Shown here: positions 9,016 to 17,697 of the stretch, piece by piece
How the letters are laid out: the number at the start of each line of letters is the position of its first letter
How positions within the stretch are numbered: the first letter of the stretch is position 1
NCBI GenBank assembly: GCA_016124425.1
Contig: WGNT01000030.1
Coordinates: 1-60,754 of the forward strand
Reading direction: 5' to 3'
Origin: Cytophagales bacterium
Lineage (GTDB): Bacteria > Bacteroidota > Bacteroidia > Cytophagales > Cyclobacteriaceae
DNA: 60,754 nucleotides
Made by a program: the position numbers and the translations under genes
Notes under the pieces: model-generated
Database searches by the model: none
What the model saw: only the letters and a program-made list of their open reading frames with translations
What the model was told of the DNA's origin: nothing

Positions 9016-10143
9016 ATGGAAAAGACCAAACGATTTCTCCGCATTGCCTACCTTGTCCTCGCTAATTTGCTACCGTTAGGGCTAGCAGCGCAGCAGATAC
9101 ATCCCGCCCACGTTGGATTTCTTTATCCTCTCAGCACACAAGGCACGTTCTCTCCCCAGAATATCAATTACTTTAGTCTTCATGCCCTCTCGGGTATTTC
9201 TGCCGGTGAAAGGGGGCTCGCAATATACGGCCTGGCTGGGATAATAAAAGGGGATGCCGAAGGGCTGCAAGTAGCCGGTCTGCTTAACCTAACGGAAGGA
9301 AGCCTACAGGGTGTTCAAATTGCCGGCCTTGTAAATCGGGCCGGTGCGGCAAGTGACGGCGTTCAAGTAGGTGGTCTTATCAATTTCAATCAGGGAACGA
9401 CGCCCGTGCAAATAGGCGGGTTGTACAACAGCAGCAGAAAGGTTGGTGCGCTGGAGGCTGCGGGTTTACTAAATGCCACAGATAGTTCAGAAGGGCTTCA
9501 GGTGGCGGGCTTGGCAAACCTTACAGAAAGCATCTCAGGCATACAGGTAGCAGGTCTAATCAACCTTGCAGACGAGGTTAACGGATCGCAAATCGCAGGA
9601 TTGATCAATCGTGCCCGGGTAGTGAGGGGTGTTCAGCTAGCAGGCTTAATTAATATCGCCGATAGCAGCGATTATCCCATAGGCATCATCAACCTCATAA
9701 AAACCGGAGAGAAACGACTCGGGATGGGAATCGACGAAAATATGTCAACTATGCTGCATTTTCGATCAGGGGGAACCAAGTTGTACGGCATTATCGGATT
9801 AGGAACCAACCTTCGCGATGCTCAACTGGCTTATGGATTTGAATCCGGACTCGGGGTCATCCTCTTAAACAGTGGTGTGTTTAGGATGGATATGGAAGCA
9901 TTCGGTCTATTTATGACTGATTTTGAGGGTAGCGAATATACCAAATCAGGGGTACGATTACTTCCAAATGTTCGCATAGGTCACCGACTTTACTTGTACG
10001 GTGGTCCCAGCTTGCATTTTATTTATGATGAAGACCATAATGGGAATCATTCCAGCGGCCTCGAAATGTGGAAGAGTTACCGCTGGGGAGGATACAGATC
10101 CCTAGAGGCAGGGTTTACTGCTGGTCTTCAACTTAGGCTTTAA
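9016..10143 (+). CDS. Surface repeat protein with 'VAGLxN' repeats (LA_2272-like)
   Basis: This 375-residue protein has a signal peptide ending near LGLAAQQ. It contains about ten repeats of roughly 16 residues with the pattern G-[LVI]-Q-[VI]-[AG]-G-L-x-N, such as GLQVAGLLNLTEGSLQ and GVQIAGLVNRAGAASD. A C-terminal region of about 150 residues follows, ending in aromatic/Gly beta-type sequence (FTAGLQLRL). Repeats of this sort occur in proteins named LA_2272-family surface repeat proteins; their function is unknown. ATG 9016 is preferred over TTG 8989. The sigma factor follows after 56 bp, and the protein's repeats and C-terminal region are paralogous to those of the protein at 11794-13566. 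Confidence 0.75.
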   Translation: MEKTKRFLRIAYLVLANLLPLGLAAQQIHPAHVGFLYPLSTQGTFSPQNINYFSLHALSGISAGERGLAIYGLAGIIKGDAEGLQVAGLLNLTEGSLQGVQIAGLVNRAGAASDGVQVGGLINFNQGTTPVQIGGLYNSSRKVGALEAAGLLNATDSSEGLQVAGLANLTESISGIQVAGLINLADEVNGSQIAGLINRARVVRGVQLAGLINIADSSDYPIGIINLIKTGEKRLGMGIDENMSTMLHFRSGGTKLYGIIGLGTNLRDAQLAYGFESGLGVILLNSGVFRMDMEAFGLFMTDFEGSEYTKSGVRLLPNVRIGHRLYLYGGPSLHFIYDEDHNGNHSSGLEMWKSYRWGGYRSLEAGFTAGLQLRL

Positions 10144-10199
10144 GCTTATTAAACTTGGGATTTATGTATCTTTCGTTCCAAATGGGTTTATAACTAGCC

Positions 10200-10790
10200 G
10201 TGACAGATTCTACAAACGCCCCCGCTTTCGCCATCGATGAGCCAACATTTGAAGCGGTTTTTAAGTCGTACTATGCCCCGCTACACGCGTATGCCCATGC
10301 AATCCTAAAGGATAGTGAAGGTGCAGAAGAGGTGGTTCAGACGGTTTTTTTGCGGCTTTGGGAAAAGCGGTTGGCACTGCGAATCAATGTGTCTATCAAA
10401 TCCTATTTGTACAAAGCCGTATACTACGACGCACTAAATTATATCAAACATCAAAAAGTAACCCAGCGGCACTGGGATCAGACACACTACGCCCTGACTC
10501 AGCAACCTGCTAGTTTAAGTTCCCAAGTGTTGGAGGGTGAAGAAAACGAATTGGTAGGCAGAATCCAGCAAACCCTCGAAGCGCTCCCCGAAAAATGTCG
10601 GATGGTGTTTCACTTAAGCCGCTTTGAGGAATTACGGTACGCTGAAATTGCCGAGCGTATGGGAATTTCCCTAAAAACAGTGGAAGCACATATGTCTAAG
10701 GCCCTAAAAACCTTGCGACAGGAACTTGCCGAGTTTCTACCGGTATTATTGCTCATCTTTCAATTGCTATTCAAACCATGGAACCAATAA
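10200..10790 (+). CDS. ECF RNA polymerase sigma-70 factor, Bacteroidota FecI-like
   Basis: This 196-residue protein starts at GTG. Region 2 spans roughly residues 20-85 (YYAPLHAYAHAILKDSEGAEEVVQ; FLRLWEK). Region 4 spans about residues 125-180 and ends in the helix-turn-helix RYAEIAERMGISLKTVEAHM. An extra hydrophobic tail (FLPVLLLIFQLLF) is common in this group. The stop overlaps the following fecR start by 13 bp, the usual coupling of sigma with anti-sigma. It is expected to be held by FecR and released on an outer-membrane signal, then to transcribe the adjacent surface-protein genes. Confidence 0.92.
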   Translation: MTDSTNAPAFAIDEPTFEAVFKSYYAPLHAYAHAILKDSEGAEEVVQTVFLRLWEKRLALRINVSIKSYLYKAVYYDALNYIKHQKVTQRHWDQTHYALTQQPASLSSQVLEGEENELVGRIQQTLEALPEKCRMVFHLSRFEELRYAEIAERMGISLKTVEAHMSKALKTLRQELAEFLPVLLLIFQLLFKPWNQ

Positions 10791-11758
10791 ACGACAACTT
10801 GCTTATCAGGTACCTGTTACGGGAAACCAACGCAACTGAGGACGCCTCGGTCAGTGCTTGGCTGAAGTCCGATCCTTCCCATGAGAAAAGATACGCAGCC
10901 CTCTCTTGGGTATGGGAAGAGAGTAAACGTATTCCCGAAAAGGAAATTCCTGATACAGAAATGGCTTGGGAGCGGTTTAAAGCAAAAAGAGAAGCGCCCA
11001 AAGCCCTTCCTTTGCAGGTTGGAATGGGTTGGACCTCCACTTGGGTTAAGATAGCTGCGTCGATTGTTTTGCTGGTCACATTCACTTGGATAGGCACCCT
11101 TTTTCTTCCGCATGGAGGAAGGGCTTATTTTACGGAAGTTAGCTTAGTATCCGGCGACACAGTTCGAACTGAGCGTTTGTTAGATGGCTCAACCATCATT
11201 CTCAACAAAAACACGACGTTAAGCTACTTTCAACCACTCTTTTCTAATCAAAGACTGGTTCAATTTCGATCCGGGGAAGCATTCTTTGAAGTAGCACATG
11301 ACGGCGAAAGACCATTTGTGGTGGAGGCGGCAGAGTTTTCCGTACGTGTCTTGGGTACTTCCTTTCATGTAAAAGCAGGCACTATCACACAAAAGGTTAT
11401 ATTGGAAAAGGGATCGGTAGCAATAGCTTCTGCAGCCAGTACAATTACGCTTTCCCCCGGCGAAATGGCTATATTGGATCAGAAAACCCAGACCATCCAA
11501 AAAAGCGGTCTATCGAATACCTTATACCGCTATTACGTCAGTAACCAGTTTGTCGCGGATAGTCTGCCGCTCGCAGAACTTGTTCAGGCTCTTAGTGAAG
11601 CTTATGGAGTTGTTATTTCCATCAGATCCTCGGTACTTCAATCCACGCCTATTAGTACGACGCTTTCCTATGGGTCATTAGAAGAAAATTTGACGGTGAT
11701 TCAGGAAACGCTGCAAGTACGGATTTCGAAGGAGGGAGAACAAATTGTTATATACTAA
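10778..11758 (+). CDS. FecR family anti-sigma factor
   Basis: This 326-residue protein has a cytoplasmic N-terminus (about 1-88), one membrane helix (about 89-110), a FecR domain (about 120-220, with LLDGSTIILNKNT, GEAFFEVAHD and FSVRVLGTSFHV), and a C-terminal DUF4974-like region (LAELVQALSEAYGV to the end). In the Fec paradigm the periplasmic C-terminus contacts the STN domain of an outer-membrane transducer. Here the next gene encodes an STN domain, but on a non-TonB repeat protein. It overlaps sigF-type gene 10200-10790 by 13 bp, and 35 bp separate it from the STN gene. Confidence 0.92.
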   Translation: MEPINDNLLIRYLLRETNATEDASVSAWLKSDPSHEKRYAALSWVWEESKRIPEKEIPDTEMAWERFKAKREAPKALPLQVGMGWTSTWVKIAASIVLLVTFTWIGTLFLPHGGRAYFTEVSLVSGDTVRTERLLDGSTIILNKNTTLSYFQPLFSNQRLVQFRSGEAFFEVAHDGERPFVVEAAEFSVRVLGTSFHVKAGTITQKVILEKGSVAIASAASTITLSPGEMAILDQKTQTIQKSGLSNTLYRYYVSNQFVADSLPLAELVQALSEAYGVVISIRSSVLQSTPISTTLSYGSLEENLTVIQETLQVRISKEGEQIVIY

Positions 11759-11762
11759 AACC

Positions 11763-11770
11763 TATCTTTG
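11763..11770 (+). promoter_or_regulatory. Candidate -7 element upstream of the STN-repeat gene
   Basis: TATCTTTG matches TAnnTTTG fully and lies 23 bp before the ATG at 11794. A TTG occurs upstream but only 15 nt away, shorter than the usual 19, so this may be a sigma-ABfr promoter or an ECF-dependent one. Confidence 0.35.
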
Positions 11771-11793
11771 CGAATGCATCCATCCGGTTTAGT

Positions 11794-13566
11794 ATGCTGA
11801 AAGCAGGTTTACTTATTTTTATGTTTAGTTTCTACGCATCATTTTTTCTGAGCGTCGCTGAGGTATTTGCCCAAAATCACCTGGATCAGGAAATCGACGT
11901 TGACGCCGCGTCCGGGCTGAGTATTCGGCAGGCGTTGGATCAGGTTGCAGCGGGGAGGGACTTTTATTTTTCTTATGCCAGTTCCTTAATTGGGGTTGAT
12001 GCACGGTTACCCGTTGAGAGATACAGCGGGACGGTGAAGGACTTTCTTACCCTCGCCTTGGGAACTGCCTATGACTATAAGGAAATTCCAGGATATATCA
12101 TCATTCGCTATGCGCCGGGCATGCTGGATGTGGCAGCGGACATCGAAAATTCGGAGAAGCAAACGACCATCAAGGGATACATCAAGGATTATCAGACTCA
12201 GGAATCGATCGCTTTTGTAAGCATCTATGAACGCAGTCAGCTCATATCAACAATGAGTAACCAGCAAGGGTACTTTGAGATCAAGCTGAAAAACCCACAG
12301 TCGTCCCTGTGGGTGACACTAAGTAAAGAAAACTACAGAGATACCACTTTTATGATCTTACCGACGGTAGACATAAAGGCTAAAACAATGCCCCAGCGAT
12401 TACGCTTTTCCCCACAGTCAGGTAATGTTGACATGGTGGAAGGCAGTTTTTTTGGCCGGCTTTTTATTGGGTTTAGGCAGCGTATTCAGCGTATCAATTT
12501 GGGCGGGTTTTTGGGAGAAAGTCCCTATCAGATGTCACTTGTTCCGGGAGTAGGATCCCAAGGGATGTTTAGCAGTCAAATGGTCAATAATTTTTCTTTG
12601 AATCTTATCGGAGGGTATTCAGCCGGGACGGAAGGGTTTGAGACAGCAGGTATTTTTAACATCAACCAACAGAACGCCAAGGGATTTCAGGTGGCGGGAG
12701 TAGCAAATATGGTAGGTGGAGGCATGGAGGGGATGCAGGTTGCCGGTTTATACAATATAGTCCTGCAAAAAGCCAACGGTTTTCAGGTTGCCGGACTGTA
12801 TAACCGAACCAAATCAGGTAGCCAGGGTTTGCAAGTAGCTGGATTGTATAACCGGACGGATAGCGGTTCCCAGCATCAGATAGCCGGGCTTTTTAACAAA
12901 ACAGATACTTCCGATGGTGTGCAGATTGCAGGGTTATGGAACTACTCTTCAGCTAGGGCAGGGGCGCTCCAGCTAGCCGGGTTGATAAATTATTCTCACG
13001 GGGCGGTGGATAGACAGGTCGGTGGTCTGGTAAACCGAGCCACCTATGTGCGGGCGTTTCAGTTGGGCTTTATAAACGTGGCGGATTCCAGCAATTATCC
13101 CATAGGGCTACTAAACTTTATTGCTAATGGAAAAAAAAGCCTTTCTGCCGCAATGGATGAATCTGGGGCACTCCAACTGTCCTTTCGAAGTGGCGGCCGC
13201 AAGCTGTATGGCGTTCTAGGTCTTGGGTATTTTCCGACTAATTCCCAAACACCCGCAGCCTATGATGTCGGCGTTGGGGTTTATTTAATTGAAAAACGCA
13301 CATTTTCATTAGATACGGAATGGGTAAACCGCGTATTAACCGACTTTCGGTCACGATCTGATTTCGTTGCTTCATTCAGATTGCTGCCCGCGTACAAAAT
13401 GTCACCAAAGACAAAGGTCTTTCTAGGACCTACCCTAAACTTTGCAGTACTAGACCAAAGTCCGGACAGTAAACTTCCTGGACAGAAATTAGTGGAATAC
13501 ACCAGCCATACGAATGTATATGGCGTCTTTGCCGGTGTCATCACGGGGATGCAGGTTAGCTTCTGA
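11794..13566 (+). CDS. STN-domain / carboxypeptidase-regulatory / 'VAGLxN' repeat surface protein
   Basis: This 590-residue protein has a signal peptide (1-27, ending VFAQ), an STN domain (about 35-107, LSIRQALDQVAAGRDFYFSY), and a CarboxypepD_reg-like domain (about 122-195, IKGYIKDYQTQESIAFVSIY). About ten 16-residue repeats follow (about 270-445, e.g. GFQVAGLYNRTKSGSQ). The C-terminal region of about 145 residues is paralogous to that of the protein at 9016-10143. No TonB plug or SusC barrel is visible. STN domains normally sit at the N-terminus of TonB-dependent transducers and signal to FecR, so this looks like a transducer with a substituted outer-membrane part. It lies directly after sigma and FecR. 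Confidence 0.82.
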   Translation: MLKAGLLIFMFSFYASFFLSVAEVFAQNHLDQEIDVDAASGLSIRQALDQVAAGRDFYFSYASSLIGVDARLPVERYSGTVKDFLTLALGTAYDYKEIPGYIIIRYAPGMLDVAADIENSEKQTTIKGYIKDYQTQESIAFVSIYERSQLISTMSNQQGYFEIKLKNPQSSLWVTLSKENYRDTTFMILPTVDIKAKTMPQRLRFSPQSGNVDMVEGSFFGRLFIGFRQRIQRINLGGFLGESPYQMSLVPGVGSQGMFSSQMVNNFSLNLIGGYSAGTEGFETAGIFNINQQNAKGFQVAGVANMVGGGMEGMQVAGLYNIVLQKANGFQVAGLYNRTKSGSQGLQVAGLYNRTDSGSQHQIAGLFNKTDTSDGVQIAGLWNYSSARAGALQLAGLINYSHGAVDRQVGGLVNRATYVRAFQLGFINVADSSNYPIGLLNFIANGKKSLSAAMDESGALQLSFRSGGRKLYGVLGLGYFPTNSQTPAAYDVGVGVYLIEKRTFSLDTEWVNRVLTDFRSRSDFVASFRLLPAYKMSPKTKVFLGPTLNFAVLDQSPDSKLPGQKLVEYTSHTNVYGVFAGVITGMQVSF

Positions 13567-13625
13567 TAATACCTTTTCGGTCCTACATGCAAGCAGTACC
13601 AGCCGTGGAGTGATACCGTAATATA

Positions 13626-13916
13626 TCATCCAAGTAGTTTTTCTATGATATAGGCCGGATATGTTGCCGCATAAGCGTCTTTATCTTCCATTTCGCATTC
13701 CAAAGAATGTTCGAGTTCATAGATCAATCCCAACACAAAAATCTGATCCATGTTTAGGTCTTCATACAGGTTGTCGAATTTGCGCCGGCCTAGCAAGCTG
13801 ATTCCATAAAGGCGAAATACACCGATGACTTTCCCTAGATTAGCGTAAGTTTTCCGAACGTGTTTTGGCGGATGCTCTTGAACGTATAGTGGTATGCGAT
13901 TGGTTAAAGGAGACAT
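13626..13916 (-). CDS. Acyl-carrier-protein-like small protein lacking the carrier serine
   Basis: This 96-residue protein lies 18 bp downstream of a TonB receptor on the same strand. Its second half (LYEDLNMDQIFVLGLIYELE, then EMEDKDA and a final YIIEKLL) follows the ACP pattern F-x-x-D-L-x-x-D-S-L plus helix II, a helix III loop and helix IV. Gln stands where the phosphopantetheinyl Ser should be. It is clearly related to the 78-residue protein at 19253-19489. Either a non-carrier structural relative or a binding adaptor; function unknown. The N-terminal 25 residues have no counterpart in the shorter relative, so the true start may be later. Confidence 0.6.
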   Translation of the reverse strand: MSPLTNRIPLYVQEHPPKHVRKTYANLGKVIGVFRLYGISLLGRRKFDNLYEDLNMDQIFVLGLIYELEHSLECEMEDKDAYAATYPAYIIEKLLG

Positions 13917-13934
13917 ACGGAAAGTGGTTTATAA

Positions 13935-16298
13935 TTAGAAATGAACGGTATAGCTAAGAACCGGCAAGGTACCTAGCTGTAGGATTGGTGTTATTTTCTC
14001 GGAGATGCTGTTCCAATAGTAGTCTGTTTTTGCGGCATTTCCGGTTACATTTTGTACATCCAGCTTAACCTCCTGGCTAAATTTTTTCTTGTCCACCCGG
14101 TAGGTAACTGCGACATTCAACGAAAATATATCATCATTCTTGGTTTCAAACGCATCACTTTCACGGTAAATGGCCCTGCCTGCGGCGATAGAGGCAGCCT
14201 CATCTACGGGCAACAACCGGCGTCCTCCGAGGAGGGCTGCCCTGCTGTTTACTCCCAACACCCTTACTTTTCCCAATTTGTTTCCTAGTTCAATTTCTTT
14301 CCCAAAGAGTACATTTCCGAGATAGTTGCCATTAAATCTGGTATTCCGCCACTTGCCATCGCCGGCCACGTAGGTGGCTTCAAACACGGACCCTGTCAGC
14401 AGAAAATAATATCCGTCGGCAAATAACCTTTCCAGAGTGACCTCAAGTCCATAGTTTTCACCCTTACCTGCGTTTACCAATGCTCTATCCGTCCAAAGTT
14501 CATCTTGGTTAAGCAGGGAATAACTGCTTTGAATGTCCGGATCAATCGGAATGTTATAAAGGTACTGATGATAGGCCTCTATTTTCAAAAACAGCTGATT
14601 TCCCAGCTTATTTTCGTACCCGATCACCACATGCCTGGCCTTTAACAGAGCTAGATGCTTATTTGGCTGCGAGAGGGCTTCACTTTGCGTGTTCACTAGT
14701 GCAAAATAGTTCGGCAAGGAGGTCATCTTGCTGTGTTGCCCGATTCCCGCGGTAAATGCTTGGCTATGGCGCAACTCCCAACGCAAGGAGGATCTTGGTT
14801 CGATAGCGAAGTCATCGTATTGAGAGGTTCGTTGACTATGCAGACCATTTACAAGGGTAAGATTCGGACCAAGTCTCCACCGCCAACTTGCATAGCCTTG
14901 TACTAGATAGGCATTACCGGTATGATCCTGATTGATTACGGGTTGGTCCTTGCTTTTTTCATAGTATATGCTTTTGAAGTCAAAAACAAAGCGGGAGAAT
15001 ACCACGCCGCCTTCGACAACATTTCTGCTATTTAGTTTTAGATGTATGGTGGATGCTGCTCTGAGGGTCTTATTCTGCAAATCACCTTTTGCGGCCTCTC
15101 GGAAATCCATTTCGCTCATTGGAATTTCACTTTGGAAGCCGCTGCCATTGGTGGCTAAGGAAACGGAATGCTGCATAAATGCATCTGTTCCTAAAGGTAG
15201 GTAATGGTTTATTCCGACAATGCCCAAATTGCTCTCTTGATTTGCTTTTTCGTTCATTAAGGTAGGATTGTCTTCATCAAAAAATTCCATAGCCAGTCCG
15301 CTTTTACCTCCTAGTCCAAACAGATCGAAGGTTCCTATGTGTGTAGTAGGGACGTGAAGTTTAAAAGCCAGATCCTGATATTTTGGAACGCCACTAAAAT
15401 CCACGATACCCATGTCGCTAAGCATACCCAGCGTAGAATACCTGTAGTTAAATAGGTAACTGGCACGGCTGTTTTTGTGGAAAGGTCCCTCCAGTGTTAC
15501 GTCAGTTCCCAAAATCCCTACTGAAAGCGACTGTTCTGCCTTGGCATCGTTTCCCTTTCGAAGCTTCATGTCGAAAACACCCGCAAGGGCGTTTCCATAG
15601 GCTGGAGAAAACGCACCGGTGAAAAAAGACGAATTGGCGAGCATTTGACTATTTAGGGCACTAATCGGACCTCCGGTCAGCCCTTCCTGACCAAAGTGAT
15701 TTGGATTTGGGATTTCAATGCCTTCCAGTTTCCATTGGATAAACCGTGAATTATTTCCCCTTACAATAATGTCGTTGTTTCCTCCGCCGTCCGAATTGAC
15801 TCCTGCATAAGAAGCAGCCATTCTTGCGGGGTCATTAAAAGACCCTGCAAAACGTTTGGTTTCCTCAACTGTGAAGTTGCGGGCGGACACCAATACCATC
15901 TCATCCGTCGTCCGCGACTTATCCGCACCGCTGTTTATTACAACCTCGCCCATTCCAACGAAAGTTTCCCTCAGTTCCGATTCCAATAGGGTTTCCTTTC
16001 CAGCTATCACCAAAAGGTTTGGCACGACTGTTTCCTCGTATCCAAGACTGGAGATTTTCAAGTCTATTCGTCCAATTGGGATGCTAGTCAACGTAAAGTT
16101 TCCTGACTCGTCTGTTGCAGTACCAATAAGCGGATGGGAATTCAATATGACAATAGTTGCCGCCGGAATTCCAATTTTCGTATCTGCGTCGACGACTTTT
16201 CCTCGGATAGCCTGAGTAGGTTGCTGGGAAAACAGTAGGGTACACCGAAGGCAAAGGATAAATCCGATGCCCCATGTTTTTAAAGAAGATTTGTTCAT
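13935..16298 (-). CDS. TonB-dependent receptor with CarboxypepD_reg domain
   Basis: This 787-residue outer-membrane protein has a signal peptide (about 1-25, FSQQ), a CarboxypepD_reg-like domain (IRGKVVDADTKIGIPAATIVIL, about 30-110), a plug (about 115-260, with NDIIVRGNNSRFIQWKLEGI) and a beta-barrel ending in an aromatic C-terminus (LPVLSYTVHF). It is expected to import a ligand with ExbBD/TonB energy. No SusD partner is adjacent, so a polysaccharide system is not indicated. The small ACP-like gene follows after 18 bp and is probably co-transcribed. Confidence 0.92.
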   Translation of the reverse strand: MNKSSLKTWGIGFILCLRCTLLFSQQPTQAIRGKVVDADTKIGIPAATIVILNSHPLIGTATDESGNFTLTSIPIGRIDLKISSLGYEETVVPNLLVIAGKETLLESELRETFVGMGEVVINSGADKSRTTDEMVLVSARNFTVEETKRFAGSFNDPARMAASYAGVNSDGGGNNDIIVRGNNSRFIQWKLEGIEIPNPNHFGQEGLTGGPISALNSQMLANSSFFTGAFSPAYGNALAGVFDMKLRKGNDAKAEQSLSVGILGTDVTLEGPFHKNSRASYLFNYRYSTLGMLSDMGIVDFSGVPKYQDLAFKLHVPTTHIGTFDLFGLGGKSGLAMEFFDEDNPTLMNEKANQESNLGIVGINHYLPLGTDAFMQHSVSLATNGSGFQSEIPMSEMDFREAAKGDLQNKTLRAASTIHLKLNSRNVVEGGVVFSRFVFDFKSIYYEKSKDQPVINQDHTGNAYLVQGYASWRWRLGPNLTLVNGLHSQRTSQYDDFAIEPRSSLRWELRHSQAFTAGIGQHSKMTSLPNYFALVNTQSEALSQPNKHLALLKARHVVIGYENKLGNQLFLKIEAYHQYLYNIPIDPDIQSSYSLLNQDELWTDRALVNAGKGENYGLEVTLERLFADGYYFLLTGSVFEATYVAGDGKWRNTRFNGNYLGNVLFGKEIELGNKLGKVRVLGVNSRAALLGGRRLLPVDEAASIAAGRAIYRESDAFETKNDDIFSLNVAVTYRVDKKKFSQEVKLDVQNVTGNAAKTDYYWNSISEKITPILQLGTLPVLSYTVHF

Positions 16299-16588
16299 AG
16301 GTACAGTTTTCTACAAGACAACCAAGATCAGGTATACCCTTAGCTAGTCGCTTCTTTTTTGCGCTGATTCGCATGGCTTTATTAAAAAGTAAAGACAATC
16401 GGACAGTAGCGGGATGTCTGTGTGGCTGATATTAATCCGTCAACAGGTGTCGTGTCATTTATATTATAGAAAAATTTGTCGTAAATTTAGAAAATATTTA
16501 AGATAGGGGACTGTTTACAGCACCTATTCGCTCCACTGTTAGTTTAAAACACTACTCAGGAAAACAGATCTCCGGTGATTTCCTCGCT

Positions 16589-17644
16589 ATGACATTATTG
16601 TTAATTTACCTGTTTACTGCATTGATCGTCTCCTTTTTATGTTCGATCATGGAGGCTGTATTGCTTTCCACCCCACTTTCCTACCTAAAGACAAAAGCGG
16701 AAAAAGGTGCCAAAGGTGCCGCGGAGATGATTAAGCTTAAGGAAAATATCGATAAGCCGCTTTCAGCTATTCTTTCTTTTAATACAGTGGCCCATACTGT
16801 CGGGGCAGCCGGCGTTGGTGCACAGGCAACGCTGGTATTTGGTGAGGCTTATTTCGGTTTGGTATCTGCAATCTTAACCCTTTTGATTTTGGTAATTACC
16901 GAAATCATCCCCAAAACCTTGGGCGCAAATTATAGTAGGGAACTGGTAGGCGTTGCGTCCAAAATCATCCGTGGAATGATCTTCGTTACCTATCCGTTGG
17001 TCATTATCTCAGCCGTGCTAACAAAAGCACTGGCAAGGGATAAAAAGGAGTTAACCATAAGTAGGGAGGAGATCTCGGCTTTGGCCAGCATTGGCACGCA
17101 GGAAGGTATATTTGCGGATAAAGAGAATAAAATCATTCAGAACTTGATTCGATTAAAAAGTGTCCGGATTGTAGAAATCATGACCCCTCGCACAGTGATC
17201 GTTTTGGCCAATCAGGAGATGACCTTGCAGGAGTTTTTGAAAAATAAGGATTTTTTGCATTTTTCAAGAATACCGGTTTACGACATAACAAGGGACAACA
17301 TTACCGGGTATGTTTTTCGGGAAGTAGTGTTTGAGAAATTGGCTGAAGATCAGTTTGATTTAAAGCTAAAGGATATCAAGCGTGAAATTCTGGCATTTCC
17401 GGAACATGCTACCCTATTTGACGCTTGGGATGTAATGCTTCTCCGAAAAGAGCATATCTCAATCGTTATTGACGCATACGGTGGCGTTAACGGAATTGCG
17501 ACTTTGGAAGATATTATCGAATCACTTTTAGGGTTCGAAATCGTCGATGAAAAAGATCAGGTTGAGGACATGCAGCAATATGCGATGGAGCGCTGGAAAT
17601 CAAAGCAAAAAAAATACGCACTGCTTCGTGATCATAAGTTGTAG
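16589..17644 (+). CDS. CNNM/DUF21 plus CBS-pair membrane protein (CorC/HlyC-type)
   Basis: This 351-residue protein has an N-terminal DUF21 domain of about four membrane helices (1-150, with ITEIIPKTLGANYSRELV). A CBS pair follows (about 195-320: VEIMTPRTVIVLANQE and SIVIDAYGGVNGIATLEDIIE). It lacks the C-terminal CorC_HlyC domain of longer relatives. The family is linked to Mg/Co/Na ion handling at the inner membrane. The 290-bp gap upstream, shared with the divergent TonB receptor, has AT-rich sequence but no promoter I can define. Confidence 0.9.
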   Translation: MTLLLIYLFTALIVSFLCSIMEAVLLSTPLSYLKTKAEKGAKGAAEMIKLKENIDKPLSAILSFNTVAHTVGAAGVGAQATLVFGEAYFGLVSAILTLLILVITEIIPKTLGANYSRELVGVASKIIRGMIFVTYPLVIISAVLTKALARDKKELTISREEISALASIGTQEGIFADKENKIIQNLIRLKSVRIVEIMTPRTVIVLANQEMTLQEFLKNKDFLHFSRIPVYDITRDNITGYVFREVVFEKLAEDQFDLKLKDIKREILAFPEHATLFDAWDVMLLRKEHISIVIDAYGGVNGIATLEDIIESLLGFEIVDEKDQVEDMQQYAMERWKSKQKKYALLRDHKL

Positions 17645-17697
17645 GTCAAAGAATACGTATATTGTGCGTCTGTTCTGAGTAGGTTGCCGTTTATTAG

